A DNA stretch of 64,000 nucleotides from NCBI RefSeq assembly GCF_009870125.1, contig NC_046681.1:17931001-17995000 (forward strand). Direction: 5' to 3'. Within the stretch, counting starts at the first letter, position 1. Each line of letters opens with the position of its first letter. This document shows, piece by piece, positions 35,801-48,760 of the stretch. Origin of the DNA: Drosophila pseudoobscura (lineage: Eukaryota; Arthropoda; Insecta; Diptera; Drosophilidae). Position numbers and translations under genes: made by a program. The notes beneath the pieces are model-generated. The model was given only the letters and a program-made list of their open reading frames with translations. It did no database searches and had not been told where the DNA came from.

Positions 35801-38800
35801 CCACTTAAGTAGATGGATGGATGGATGAATAGTTTGGATTGCTTAAATATTTAAATCGTTAATTGGAACAAGTACCAGTCGAGGCCAACCTGGCGTATAC
35901 TTTATCATCGTGGCTCTCAAACCTAATCCCCAGAAATATACATCAAATTAAAAATGCGGCTTGCCCGCTAAACCGCCTTCATCATCGAATGAGCGCACAA
36001 GTCCCTAAGCTGGAATTCCATAAATTACAAGCCCGGACCCGGCCCCAGCCCCGGCCCCGCCCACAATTTGACCACAAACTCCACTCCCCCTCAAGCTCCG
36101 CCTGCCACATGCTCGTATGGTTTGTTGCTCATATGCTAATTGCAATGGACATGTTTTTGTTGGGCTAGCCGGGACCGCAGGGCGCACAGTCGAGTTAATT
36201 TCATTGCTGAATTGTGACTCAAGGGCAATATTAACATGGAAATTATGAACATGCCAGGGCAATGAAAAGTGACAGCCGCCAAAAAACTACAACAACTCCA
36301 ACAATACTTGCAATACAAACAGGCCACTAAAAACAAATTGCGAATGTCCCGAGAAGCCAACATCCAGAGGCCAGTGGACAGGGACCAGGGACCAGGGAGC
36401 AGGGACCCGGGACCAGGGACCGTTCCGGAAGCGGCTGCAGTGCGCGCCCCAAGCTTAGACCCAGCACACAAAAACAAAGAAATTCATTTCTATGGAGCAA
36501 AAATGTTTGGGATGTTGGGCTTAGCACGAACCCGAGCCCCAGCCTGGTATGAAACACAAATACGAATACGTGTGCAGAGATGTCTAAAAATTTCGCCGCA
36601 GCGGTGCACTCTGTTCAGTGACCAAACGTTGACAGGGTCCTGCTCTGGTCATGGAGCTGCAGCGCGCTGGTGCTGGGGCTGGGGCTGGGACTGGGACTGG
36701 GGCTGGTTCTAGTTGTCAACTGGTATCGCTTGAATTGCATATTTTGCGGTGTTTAAACAACGAAAACAATGCCGACCCCCCCGAGCTGCTTCGAACCGAC
36801 ACCAACAAAAGCATAAAGTGGTGCAATTTTATATATTGCACAGCTCCATGATTTATGCCATCATCATAATAAATTCATATGATTTATATGGGATGCCTAA
36901 GGCGAGCCAGGCCAACACAGGCGACTAGCATAATTCTCGGTAGCTGTACTAGTTACCAGTTACCAGTTCAAATTGCTTTTTCACATTAATTGTAATCCAG
37001 AGGAGGCCCATCCCATCCTCACAGGCACGCATAGACGCATAGATCCGCGTGCCTGTGGCTGGGGCTGTGGCTGGCTGGGTGTAAGTTGGCAAATTCATAA
37101 CTTTTGACAGTTTTGGGTTGGCATTTGGCTGTCCGTTTGACAGTTTTAAAGTTGGCACAACATAACAGCAGACTTTCGGGCCGCCTGGAGGAAGTATGGA
37201 GGCATATGAAAAGTCCCTATCGCCATAGTCGGGTCGTAGTTGGAAATGTCTTCATAGGTGCCACCTGCAATTGGGTTCTTCGAGGCGCGATTTTACAAGG
37301 ATCCGAATTGATTTTCCTGCGGCGCTTGGCAGGGCAATAAAGTCTGCCCAAACTTTAGTCGTCTCTGGAGCATCCACGCCGGATTGCAGAGGACGCCGAC
37401 CGAACTCATGGCTTTTTATCAAATTGAAAACTGCCCAAGACCCAAAACTTTTGCAGCAAATTGGATGTCAAGCAGATTCAGACGTTTTCCTTTCCCGCCT
37501 GTCTGTTGCGGCTGTGGCTGTATTTGACGGCGCACTTATGAATATGCAAATTCCTAGACAAGATGCGTCAGGTGTGACGTCAACGACGATTAGTTCATTA
37601 AACTTGGACTGGCCCAGAAGCCCCAGAAGAAGAGTATGCAACACTTAATTAGCAAACTAAATGCGCAGCCCGGCCAAAAGTTTAATGAACTTACGACGCT
37701 GGGGCTGGAGTTGAGGCTGGAGCTGGTGCTGAGTCTGAGGATGCGGAAGAAGATGAGGGCTCAACATGCGTACAATAACTGAAATCAAAAGCTGGGCCCG
37801 CACCGAACAGGAAAAGGCCGTGCTGCCCGACCCTCAGGCCCTGTCTGCACAAATTAGCCGGCACAAGGCGCAAAAAGGATATACCAAAGTGGTCAACAAT
37901 TACACTAGGCCGAGACGAGAGCAGAAGGCAGAAAGCAGAAGCCAGGAAGAGCCAAAGAAGGCAAAGAAGGCAAGCGAAGGCGCCAAGAATAAACGACAAA
38001 CGACCTCAATGAATGACATTTAATTATTTCATCAAGAAAGCAAATAGCCGAAGGGCACACACAATCAACTTTTGCCGAGCACAAGGCACAATACCTCGTT
38101 TTCTTTTGCTAATAATGAAGAGAAGCTAAAACAGTGGCCAAGGCAGGACTGTTCCACACACAAAGTGTGCTGTGGCTGGACACTCGCGACAGTTGATTGT
38201 TTCTTATCCCTGCAAGGAACAGATTGGCAGAGCTTATCCAAGCCAAAGTACATCTTGACCTTCAGACTTGTGTAACTCTTAATCGCAATACAATGAATGG
38301 GGTTTTTCTGACCTCACCAAGCCCAGCACTCCCCCATCAATTAATCACCCACGCGCACAACCCAAGTATATCGTATGGCTATAAAGGGACAATGAAGAAA
38401 ATCCATAACAGGGGCGGAATGCATCCTGAACCAGGAGACAGTGATTGTGATTCCGCCTGCCTTAGGGAAGCCCAGGGGTACTTGACTGTTTGAACAGTCA
38501 ACGAGCTGGTCCACCATCGCCGATGGCCGCCGGTCCGTGCCCATCCCGACATCGCTGTAGCTGCTGGTGCTGCCGGTGCTGGTGCTCCTGCCAGTGACAA
38601 TTACGCAAATTGTTGTTGTCATTATGTAAACACTTGTTTATGTCAAATTTGACATTTGATACGAACGCATGCTGACCAGCAGACGGGGAAGCAAAGCAGT
38701 CTCAAACAAGGACATTGCTAAGGGCACTAGCTGGGCGGAGAGCCGGCGAAGGGCCGTGGCGCAATATGTCAAGCGGCAGGTGAACTTGGACATGTCCATG

Positions 38801-40526
38801 TTACACTTGATTAAGTAGGCGCTGAGTTCGACGAAATGCTTTTTAGATGGACCTGCCCGTGGACCCACACCCCCCCCAGACAGCGCTTGCTGCGGTAGAC
38901 GAGGATGAGAGGGGTCCATTGTCGAGCTGACACGACGCAAACGACGTGGGGAAGCGGAGGTCACAGGACGTGCCAAATTATTGACAGCCCGGCGAGCTTG
39001 GTGTGTAGGGTGTGCGGGGTGTACGGGGTGTATCGGTGTATAGGGCGTGTGTTCACTGCGCATACACCGACGTGCACATACCTGCCGACGAGTACGGGCC
39101 CGAGTATATATGGAAATGTGTGTTGGTTGATTAATTAGACGCAGATGCTCCGTAGGCGTTTCCTCCTCCATCGCTTCGTGGTTGATGGGAGATGGGTGTG
39201 GCTGTGGCTGTCTGTGTCACGAGGCCTGTGCACTATGCGAGTGACCGCGTCATAAGTCGCCGTTAGATGGGTCGTGGCTGTGGCTCATTAACACCAAAAA
39301 AAACAAACCGGACAGTCAAAGAGAAGGACCGACAGGAGAAACCCAAGCGGAGTCCTGAGAGCATTTGGAATTTGCCCAGACCTTATTAATTTGTATGGCA
39401 ATCAATGAAGCGATGGAAGGACGAAGGCAGGTGCTGGAGGCAGGGTTTATTGCCAGCATGTTGACACAACTTTGTACAACATTTGTACAATATATAGATA
39501 GAACTTATCTAGCCAACGGGTCAGCATTGTGGCGAGTGGAGCACCAGCTCTCCTTGGCTGCAATCCCAAACCGGCCCTGCCTCTTATTACCAATTTCCAG
39601 CTTATATCATTCACAAAATCCGTTTATCGTTACCCCAAACCAGACGACTGTTTTCAGGACGCAATCAGTTGCCAATAGAATGAATAAATAGATTTAAACA
39701 AATGTTCAAGCACTGCCAAGTAAAATGTCATCGTTTTCTGGGATTTTAGTGCTTTAGTGCTTAAACAATAAGATTTCCTTCTTTATTGAACCCTTTCGCT
39801 TCCTTCCAGACCTTCCCCACAAACTCCCGCCATGACTGTCCGCTTTCGCTTGGTCCCCCCGCCCTCTTTCAGGCAATGGCCACTGTAAATCTTGCCTTTC
39901 AACTGCTCACAATTTTCACAATGCAATTTCAATGCGTTTTATCGAATGCTTCTTGTCTGCCAAACGTCATACACATGTTCCATGTGCCATGTTCCACAGT
40001 GTGTATGCGTGTGTACTAGTGCACGAGTATCTGTATCTGTATCTGTGTCGAGCTGTTGCCATTTTGTTGCATACTTTTGTGCACGCTCATCGGCAAATTG
40101 AATTTATGCGCTGCAGGCATTGGGAAAAACTCTCAGAGAAGAGTCGGGCAGTGGCAAGCATTGATTTCGTCATGTCAGTGGATGGAATAAAGGGGTGGCA
40201 CGGAATGGCACGGGATGGCATGGGATGGCACTCCAGGGCTAAGCGGAGAGTGCATGGATTGTGCACACTGCATGCGCATAAAATCCTGTCGTTTTGGCAC
40301 CCCATCAAGTTCTCCTCACACAAATTCCCATGCATATTACATTTAGCGGGGCTCTGCGACGAAAGGGCTAATTCTGCAGCTAGCTGCGGATGCCTACTGG
40401 CATCGAACGTATCGAACTCGCATTGAAGATGGCTTGAAGGCTTAACGAGTTGCTGCGAAGTGGCTCTGTAATCAGTCGGATTAGGGAAAATTGACGCCGC
40501 ACCATTAATTATACCTCCTACAAGCT
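29840..40526. other. Long gene desert (about 10.7 kb) between cuticle gene and obst-B-like gene
   Basis: I find no exon set, RNA gene or transposon here. The sequence is rich in short imperfect repeats: AGGAAG/GGAACA near 31420-31462, GCACTC near 32180-32206, CTGGTGCCGGTG types near 34300-34360, GGGACCAGGGAGC near 36375-36420, CTGGGGCTGGGA near 36665-36710, and GGGTGTACGG near 39000-39055. The open frame at 38638-39171 (minus) depends partly on such repeats. The position, between two matrix-protein genes, suits distal enhancers, but none can be pointed to. Confidence 0.5.
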
Positions 40527-40532
40527 TTTAAT
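40527..40532 (-). terminator. Candidate poly(A) signal (ATTAAA) of the obst-B-like gene
   Basis: ATTAAA on the minus strand about 40 bases past the TAA stop at 40574-40576. No AATAAA was seen closer, so this variant hexamer is the best candidate. Confidence 0.35.
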
Positions 40533-40573
40533 TGTGCAGTTCACTGGTACACTAAATACTAAACAGTCGACGC

Positions 40574-43500
40574 TTAGGCCTCCTCCTCCTCTTCCACCTT
40601 GGGCTTGGGCTTGCGCCTTGATGGGCCCCGGACACGTGGTGGCCGCTTGGTTGTTGTGGACTTCGGTTTCGGGTTCTCGAGCTCATCGAGCTCGGCATCA
40701 GTTAAACGATCCTTGTACCAGTCAGCACTAGTAAAAAAAAACAGGCAGGAGACATGAAATAGGGTTTAAGCGAACAGATCTACGGATCATACCAATCAGG
40801 AACCTTCCGCGCCCAGTCACAATTTTTGGAATCCTCGTCGAATACCTGGCCAAGCTTGCAGCCGTTGCGACGGGGCAAATCGCCATTGACGCACACGTAG
40901 AAGAACTGACAGTCGTCGGGATCGGCGTAGCGGGGATGGGTCACAGCAATGCTTTCATTCACCTTGGGACATGTAAACTCAAAGATGTCCTCCGACTTGC
41001 AGCCAGTGACGCCCACTTCATCGGGCCACGTGCAGATACCGGTCTTGGGATTGAAAACCAGGCCTTGCGGGCAGGTAATCATGTTGAACTTGCCATCGAC
41101 GCAGAAGTAAAACTTGTCGCAAATGCCGGGCTTCTCGTGGCCAAAGTATCCGTTCTTTCGGGGGCAGTGCTGCGAGGACTGAGGCTCTTCTGTGGGCGGG
41201 TAAAATGTTGGCCATTTAAAAATCACAAAGCAAAACAATCGCATTCCCCTTATCCCATCTCTGGCACCTACATATAAACTCTGCTAACGCACTTTCCACA
41301 AAACAGAATATTTCTAGGCCCAGCGTCCTGCTGGTCGTGGAAACCTTTTCTTTCTGTACTTCTATAAATTCATTACGCTTTCTGTCCGCCTGCACAAATG
41401 GCAAGCACACAAATGTATATTTAGGTGAATACCTAAATGTACATACTATATGGAATGCTTAGCATAGTCATATGTCAACGAGAGACAAAGGTAATTGAAA
41501 TTGCTAATGGGCCTGCACAATGTGCACACTAATTGCTCCGATGGTTGGCAAATAATTTATTTAAAAACTAAATTTAAGGCAATATTTAATGTTACATAAA
41601 AGACAGAATTCATTTTACACCGGTTTATGGCCAGTTTTTGACTATACCGTTCTTAAAGCATCTCCTTTCCACTGCGTATGGGTAAGTTTGCAAGGCATGA
41701 TGCGGGGAAGGGAAAACTTTAATAAAGTATTCTGTTGAAAAGTTTCAAGGATGCTACAGCTACACGTGGCGTGGCAAATGTCAAAGAATTCTCTTCATGC
41801 TTAAAGCTGCGGGAAGCCAATTGGGGATGGTTGGGCTTAAAATTTCGATGGCCCCACCAGCACCACCAGCACCAAGGAAATAATAAAATCACGAATAAAA
41901 CAAGTCTACTGAGAAACGAAAAATAAAAACAAAGCACCATACCCCACCGTACCGAAGACCCAAGCCTCGAGCCTCGCGACCAAAGACCTATTGACGACAA
42001 CAATTTAGGTTAACCGCCTCGCATGCCGTTTGCATAATAAATAAGTTAACAAAAAACGCAGCCAGAAGTAACGAGCAAATAAGTGCGGGCACGCAGCGCG
42101 TTTATGGGTTGATTTTGGCCAGAACGGAGACTGAGGCAGGGGCCGGTTTAAATATAGCACGGGCCGTGAGATTTTTTGCTGCACGTTGCGGTGCGCATAC
42201 GTTAGGAAGGGAACAAATTAAGCAGACCCGGCTCTATACTCACGTAGCTTGGACCGTTTGGTGCAATCGATGTTGTAGGGCAAGTCGCACTTCTCCTCGA
42301 TAGGCGTGTAGTCGTTGAAGACCATGCCGTCGGCACAGAGGCGTTCCGTGGGTACACCATCGCTGCAAGAGCACAGAACAGTCAATCAAACAATCTTTCT
42401 TCTCACAGTCGCACTGGCTGGTGGGGGCTCCAGCATGCAATATTACACATACGCATGGTGCGCCATACGCGCCATACGCACCATCCCGACATCCCAAACC
42501 AATCAACTTCCTTGAAAACTGACAGCTTGACACTTACAGACAGGCGTAGTATTTGTCGCACTGCTTGCTATCCGGGTAGAAGCCATTTGCCTCCGGGCAC
42601 TCCTCGGTGGGCTCGTATTCTGCCGCCTCCTGCTTGCGCTTGGGCACAACAGCCGCCTCCCCGACCGGGTCGCGATCGCGTGGCGGAAAATGGCGCTGCG
42701 ATGGAGGATGACCCGCACCGATGCGGAATTGTCCCCGGTACTTGGCTTGCTGGGCGAGCGTTGTTGTGATGCCTGTGATGAGAAGAGACCGGTTAGTTTA
42801 GCATCAAGCCAGTTTACGTATTTTGCTCAGTGTTAGTTTTTGTTTTAGCTCAACTTTTCCACTTTGTTTGCAAGAAACCCGTTTCGATCAACTCAAAAAA
42901 CATCTACAGATACGAATATGTATATGAGTTGGCTCTCTGTTGGCCAATATTGCGACATGGGCTAAGCGGTCAAGCGACCTTAAAAGTGAAAGTAAGTATA
43001 TTCAAGATAGTATTGTATTTGCTCGTAAACAGCTGTTTTGAGCGGCATCAGCTGTGTGGCCCACGACGGCTTCGATGTACCGTCGGCTGAGGCCTTGAAC
43101 CGTGCAAAGAGATGACTGCAAACACAGTCTCAATCAGCGGAAAGCCAAGTTTTAGCCATGCACTTCCGACAAGTTGCAAAATCACACACGCTGGCAACAA
43201 CTGCATCAACAGCCAGGGAGCCAGGGAGCACGGAGCACTCTTCAAGGTAAACCACTCCAATCAGGCGTTGCAAAAAAATAAAAAGCAAACAAACTCGAGA
43301 AACAAGAAAAGACGATTTCAATTTTTGTGCCGCCACCGCCACCGCCGACACCGCCGCCGCACTCAGCAACAACAATGCCATCAAGTTGCTGATGCTGACG
43401 TAGACTGGCTGACATTCGATTAAACGTTAATAAAGCAACAATTCCACACAGCAATTAGTCCGTGAAGTGTCGGGCAACATTTAAGCCAGGCAACTACAAC

Positions 43501-45630
43501 TACAACTACAACCACGCCACGCCGCGCAACGCCACGACACCAACAACAGAAATACCAAGGCGGCGCTGGTGTCGCTCATGCCGCTGCAGCTGTCGCTTGT
43601 CATTGAAACATGTTTCGTACACGGGCCTGGGACTGGCAAAACAAAAACAAAAACAAACAAGAAACAAAAAACAAAAAAAGAAAAAGCTGCTCTAGCTCTC
43701 ATAGTTGAGGTTGCTAATACTCTACGGCAGGGGCGCTATAAAAAATGCTCAGAATATAGCAGCGAAATGACTCGGGAAATTCCGCATGCCATGGGAGCGA
43801 CATGGCTGAAATTAGTTGCTGCAAATTTCTAATTAAACAGTGTCCCTAGTTGCGTGATACTTCACAACGTCCATTGAGAACTTCATTAAAACTGTTGGGC
43901 AGTCCTTAAATCTGTAGATGTCCAAGGGCATTTCCTTTTCGGTATGCCGCCGATATGAAGCCGTTCTCCTTTTTTATGGGAGTTTTTTTTGTTGGCTGCA
44001 GTATGAGTGTGTCAAGCGGAGCGTCGCAGAGCGTGGCCTATGCGGTTTGAGTTGCTGACTTCGTCCCGGCTCTGACAGTCGCTCTGACAGATTGTCAACA
44101 AGTTTGTCACAGAGTCAGCCGGGTCTGTCGAAAACGAGGGCCCTGTTCGGCCCGTTCCCGGCCCGTTTGACTTGGTTTCCAGTCCGGTTAAACTAGATTA
44201 ATTGTGTGCCTATGCCTCGGCTCCCTTGGCCTCTCCCCCCCTCAGCACCCCTCCTCTGATGTGGATGTGCTGCTAAACTTTTTTGTGCTCCGCTTTCTTT
44301 CGGCTATTGAATTCAAGTCACACACACGTTGTGGGTGTTGAGCCGTCGTCTTGGGGGAAAGGTGCATGGGGCATGGGGCATGTGGCATGTAGCATGCGTG
44401 TTAAGTTCAATGAACATTAAATAGATTAAAAATAAACAGATTGAAGCACTTTTTCATGTCATTCAGTGAACTGATGCGAGATTGATAATGGACTCCACTC
44501 AGACAGCTCATTTCGAAAGGGGTTGAGAAATTGGGCAGTTGAACGGTAAACTTCCTCCAGCTCCAGCATTCGCTCATACATTATTCGTATTTTAGGATAA
44601 AATGTCAACACGGCCCGAAAGAAAAATAAATTATACAATTTTTGCATATGTGTGTTTCAATCAAATTAAAAGTTTTCCATTGTTTCGACCGAAGCTCGCA
44701 TTCACGCAGCTCGAAAAGAGTTTTTCCCCCAGTTGAATATAGATTTAATTTATTCCATTTCTGTTTGAACGTATCCCTGCATTTTGCAGCAGCACCGAAT
44801 TTCAATACATTCAATTATGAGCTGCCACAATTTGCAATATTTTTCATGGCCATTTTAATGTAATTACAAAATTCGGCTTACGCCCGGGCACACGTTCACG
44901 CCCTCGCACGCAACAGTTGCTTGCATATTTATTCCGGCGAATTAACAATGTGAAATTTTAATGCTCTGCATATTTGGAGACAAACAAATTTTTAATGAGC
45001 TTTCACACAATAAATGAGCATAAAATTTGCCAGAAATTAAATTCCCGAATTTCCCATTGCGCTCTCAGTTGCAGCGCCACGAAACTATAGCAAACAAACC
45101 AAAAACCAAATGCTATGCAAATTGACAACTACAACAAGTGTCACAATGCCCACGATAGACAGGACAGGGGCTTTTGCGTCTGGTACGAGTACGTACGGAT
45201 ATTTACACGTGTATTCTGCCATCGAAATCAGACGCAAATTGACATGATTTGAGGGCAACAGTGCAGATATGCACATAAACAAAGGCACAAATAATGTTAA
45301 CAACAAAATGTTCAGCTTAGATGTAGCATGAAAAGTTTTTAAATGTTTGGCTGTTTGGCTGTTTTGCTGTTTGGCTTAGTCCAACATTTGCATATTGTTC
45401 CCGTTGCCATTTGTTGGATTGTTTCGTTTATTTGCTTTTGGTTCAACAATTAGATGGCGATTGTGTGCAATGTGCAGAGCATTAAAGTCAGAATAAATTA
45501 TTTAAACATTGGTGTACGGGCAGCATAGTGTGTTAATGACGTATTATTAATTGGGAAATGCAATTAAGAGCTTTTCAGACTTACCCACAGTCAAAGCCAG
45601 AGAAAATATGCAAATTTTCAAAAGCGCCAT
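40574..45630 (-). CDS. obst-B: Obstructor-type protein with three chitin-binding (CBM14) domains (obst-B-like)
   Basis: Five coding exons: 45585-45630, 42538-42772, 42244-42362, 40793-41189 and 40574-40727, with matching phases, giving 316 residues. A signal peptide (MALLKICIFSLALTVG) leads into a Pro/Arg-rich linker. Three peritrophin-A domains follow at about 74-127, 142-197 and 207-266, each with six cysteines and the aromatic text typical of the fold (CDKYYACLDG, CDKFYFCVDG, CQFFYVCVNG). The C-terminus is basic then acidic (KPKPKVEEEEEA). Such proteins are secreted, bind chitin and organise cuticle or tracheal matrix. Three domains is the hallmark of the obstructor family; the B assignment rests on the 31A-like neighbourhood. 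The second exon junction splits the first domain, and the first coding intron is 2.8 kb. Confidence 0.87.
42773..45584 (-). other. First coding intron of the obst-B-like gene (2.8 kb)
   Basis: The donor GTAAGTC is just below 45585 and the acceptor TCACAG just above 42772. The intron separates the signal-peptide exon from the body of the protein, a place where fly genes often keep enhancers. It includes GTTTGGCT repeats at about 45345-45377 (minus-strand sense AGCCAAAC). No nested gene is recognised. Confidence 0.65.
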
Positions 45631-45648
45631 TTTATTAGCCGACGTAAA

Positions 45649-45821
45649 CCTGCACAGACAGATAGTATAATTTAAAAACTGCAATTAATATGCTTTCAAG
45701 CCCTTTTAAAGACATTTAATGAAATCCGAAAGCTTTTCCCATCACGCCAGCAACTGAAATTCACTTTGCACTTCGTTTTCATCTTCCTTTCAACTTCGTC
45801 CGCTGCCGGACTGCACTCACC
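45649..45821 (-). other. Predicted 5' UTR intron of the obst-B-like gene
   Basis: On the minus strand a donor GTGAGTGCAG (45820-45811) and an acceptor CTGTCTGTGCAG (ending 45650) flank a 171-base intron just upstream of the ATG at 45630. The leader exon would extend right from 45821. Support is from splice-site quality only. Confidence 0.45.
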
Positions 45822-46029
45822 AAACTTCTGCTGTGGACTTGGAGCTGGAAAACCGATTGGAGTCAATCATTTATTGTTTCTCATTCGGCTCGCATGCTGC
45901 TGGAATCAACTTGGAACGCTAAGCTTTTTGTAAATCACTCTTTTGAGTCTTTTGGCTATGCTTGCAAGAGCACAACATTTCTTCTCTCTGCACTTGGGCG
46001 CCGATCGAAAGCTTTTGCCATTATCTTCT

Positions 46030-46070
46030 CTCAACGAGCTTTAAGCGCTGGTCGCGCGTGCGTACTTATA
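46030..46070 (-). promoter_or_regulatory. Possible core promoter of the obst-B-like gene
   Basis: TATAAG on the minus strand at 46070-46065, with a weak initiator-like CTCGTTG about 32 bases downstream. It lies roughly 210 bases upstream of the predicted leader donor at 45820, a reasonable first-exon length. This is a weak call. Confidence 0.3.
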
Positions 46071-48716
46071 AAGAACCGGCTTTTTCAAGCAAACCAAACT
46101 TAAAGAGCACAATGTAAGCATTTTGTAAAGGATAACGTTAAATGTAAATGAAACAACCTTTGCGTTTAAAAACATTTCTGCAAGCCCATGCAACCATGTA
46201 CCATTAACATCAACTATGCCAATAAGCTGTAAACAAATGGGAGCCCCGTCCTGGGAAACATGATCAACCGCAACGGGCTCCCAAGGAAAAGCAGTATGTA
46301 CACAATTTCAGTCGGAAACGTAGCTAGCCAGGATATTTTACAAAGTTGTAACGAGCACATCGCTTCTCGAGCAGGAATGGGAAATTTGTCAAAAAGACGA
46401 CAGGACGTGCTCCATTTCGAGCAGGCATCGATGATTTGCATTTTTGAAATTAACCAAAAAATATGACAAAATTTCGTACACAAGTTGGCCTCGGCTCGCC
46501 TCAATGTCGGCAGGTGGCTCTGCTGCTGCATATTCAGACTATGTTTGCTGCATCATTGTGCAGGCACAAAACACATTTAACTTGTCAAAGCTCAGCTCAG
46601 CCTGGTACACAGCCTCCTTGGGCACGACCTTTCCGGGCTCGTTTTCCAGCTCCTTGCTTTTCGTTTGCCTGTCATTTTGTGTGTTATAATTGTGACAAAT
46701 TGTTCTTTTCTCGTCCTCGTCCTCCTGCCACTGCTACTGCTACTGGTGCTACTGTTAGTGTTACACATCAAGAGCTGCAAATTTAAGCAAGATTTCAAGC
46801 AAAATTGTGGAAGCTTTATGTAAATGGCATAATTAAATGGAATGACATGAATGGCTATAGATCGTATTTAAGAAATGTTGCCTGCAAATGCAAATCGCCC
46901 CCGATTCATAATCCTGGGCTTCTTATTCTTATTCTTATTTTCCATTCCACTTGGGATGTTTCAACTTTAAAATATGCCTGGCCGCCGGCAATTTAATAGA
47001 GGGTACAAAATGGGGTGGAAGGGAAATCGCTTAGCACAATTTTGGCCGCATTAGCAGCGATTACACAAAGCGCCCACACAATGCAATGCAACAATGGCAT
47101 AACAATCACGAGTGAAATTAAAACGTTACGCTTGCAGAAATTTAGTTTTTGTTCTCGCAGGGTTCGGTGGAAGCTATTTGGAATCCGTACGGTTCTATGA
47201 CACCCGCTTCAATGCGTCCGTCCATCCAGCTTATGCACCGCAAAGTATGCGGTGGCAGTTTCCAAGTGGCTGTGCTGTCTGCCGCTCTCCGACTGCTGAC
47301 TGCTGACTGCTAACTGCTGACTGCGGTCGAAAACTTTACCAAAAGCTAATCATAATTTCTTGCTGATAGTTGGTCCAAGTCCTTGTGCACGGTTCGGTTC
47401 GTCCACGCTCCACGCTCCCCGCTCCACTCTCCCCGCCCCGAGACTCGCCGCAGCTTGCACTTTTTATCTATCCTCCTCCGCTTTATTATTATTTTCAATT
47501 TCTGGTAACCGCAGCGCCCTAAGCGCCACGTTATTGTCGTATAATTGAATATAATGGCAATGGCAATGGGGGATCTGTCTCCAGGGGGTATTATTCAATG
47601 GGGGGTGGATGGTCTTACTCATTGTATTAGCCGTCGGTTATCCGACAGTTTTCTGCTGTGTCCGCAACAATACATTCGCCTGGGGACACGAGTATGCATG
47701 TGATTGGGTGCTGCTTACCCACCGCATCGGGTATCCATTGAACACCGAGCACCGACCACCAAGCACAACCTACAAAGTATTCTGAAAAATGTAGGTTACA
47801 TCTGTCTGATGTATTTTTACTGGTTTAAGCCCGGGAGATTTTCACTTAATTCGATTGCCTTAAAGTATCCAATGATTTATATCATAATCCTGTCACATGC
47901 TTTACTGATTCAATACATAAACTCCTGAGGGCAACCACCAACGCCCTGTCCGCCCCACCCGCCCTGTCCTGTCCCGTCCTGGACATGGCCGCGTCATCTG
48001 CCTGTCAGCGAGTCGATTTTGAATTGTCAGTGCAGTGCCACACGTGTCACGTGCGTCATTGGACCGCTATTACGCGCCAACAGCTTGCCTCTTGGTTTGG
48101 ATCGCTGCTGTCATGGCTGCCCGTTGTTGTTTTGCCCCTTTTTCCATTTTTAATTAATGAGCAACAACGGTGCGTGGCGGTCCCCACAGTGGCCCCCACA
48201 CACCCAACGCGATGGCAGGAGGGGTGCTGGGAATCTGCGAGCTGCGAACTGCGAACTGCGAGATAGCTGAAAATCTGAAACTAAGCCTCTGTTTGGTCAT
48301 GTTTGGAATTCATTGTCCGTCTGTCTGCTCGTTTGTCTGGCATAAGTCCCTTTAGTTGGGCATCAGCATTTTTAATTGGGATTATACATAGTTTGGTTTA
48401 CATAAGTAGGCGACTGAAATTTTAAATGACAATTTTCAATGGACATTTTCAATGAACAACGACAGCTTGCCCTGGTTCGGTGCATTGGCTCTGGGGTCCG
48501 CCACTAAGCAGATCAGGAGATAATGCGGGCCCAGTCCGTAGGGGAAACAGCTCTGGTCATCCGCTTATCGAGAATGCCGTCAAATGTACAGTCCAACCTC
48601 CTTTCCCACGTTCTATTCATGAATCAATGTCATGTGGCCCGAGAGGGCAGTATAGAGCACATCAAAAGTAAATACCCATGCAGGTATGAAGTGCAGATGT
48701 AAGTGCTCCACACTGT
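46071..48716. other. Intergenic region (about 2.6 kb), no gene recognised
   Basis: Non-coding sequence between the obst-B-like 5' end and the 3' end of the 794-residue gene. It includes CTGCTACTGCTACTGG-like triplet repeats near 46731-46755 and CTGACTGCTAACTGC repeats near 47290-47325. No open frame has splice or domain support. Confidence 0.5.
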
Positions 48717-48746
48717 CATCTAGGACCATCTAGGACCATCTAGGAC
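48717..48746. repeat. Three tandem copies of a 10-bp unit (CATCTAGGAC)
   Basis: The unit is repeated three times without mismatch, 14 bases past the stop codon of the minus-strand 794-residue gene, so within its 3' UTR. It is a recent-looking local duplication. Confidence 0.85.
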
Positions 48747-48760
48747 TACTGTCCACAATA

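Noticed and set aside
38638-39171. Minus-strand open frame of 177 codons with an ATG start
   Set aside because: Part of it runs through GTGTACGGGGTG-type repeats giving His-Pro-rich text, the rest has no domain, and it has no splice or promoter support. It might be an orphan gene, but length alone does not show it.
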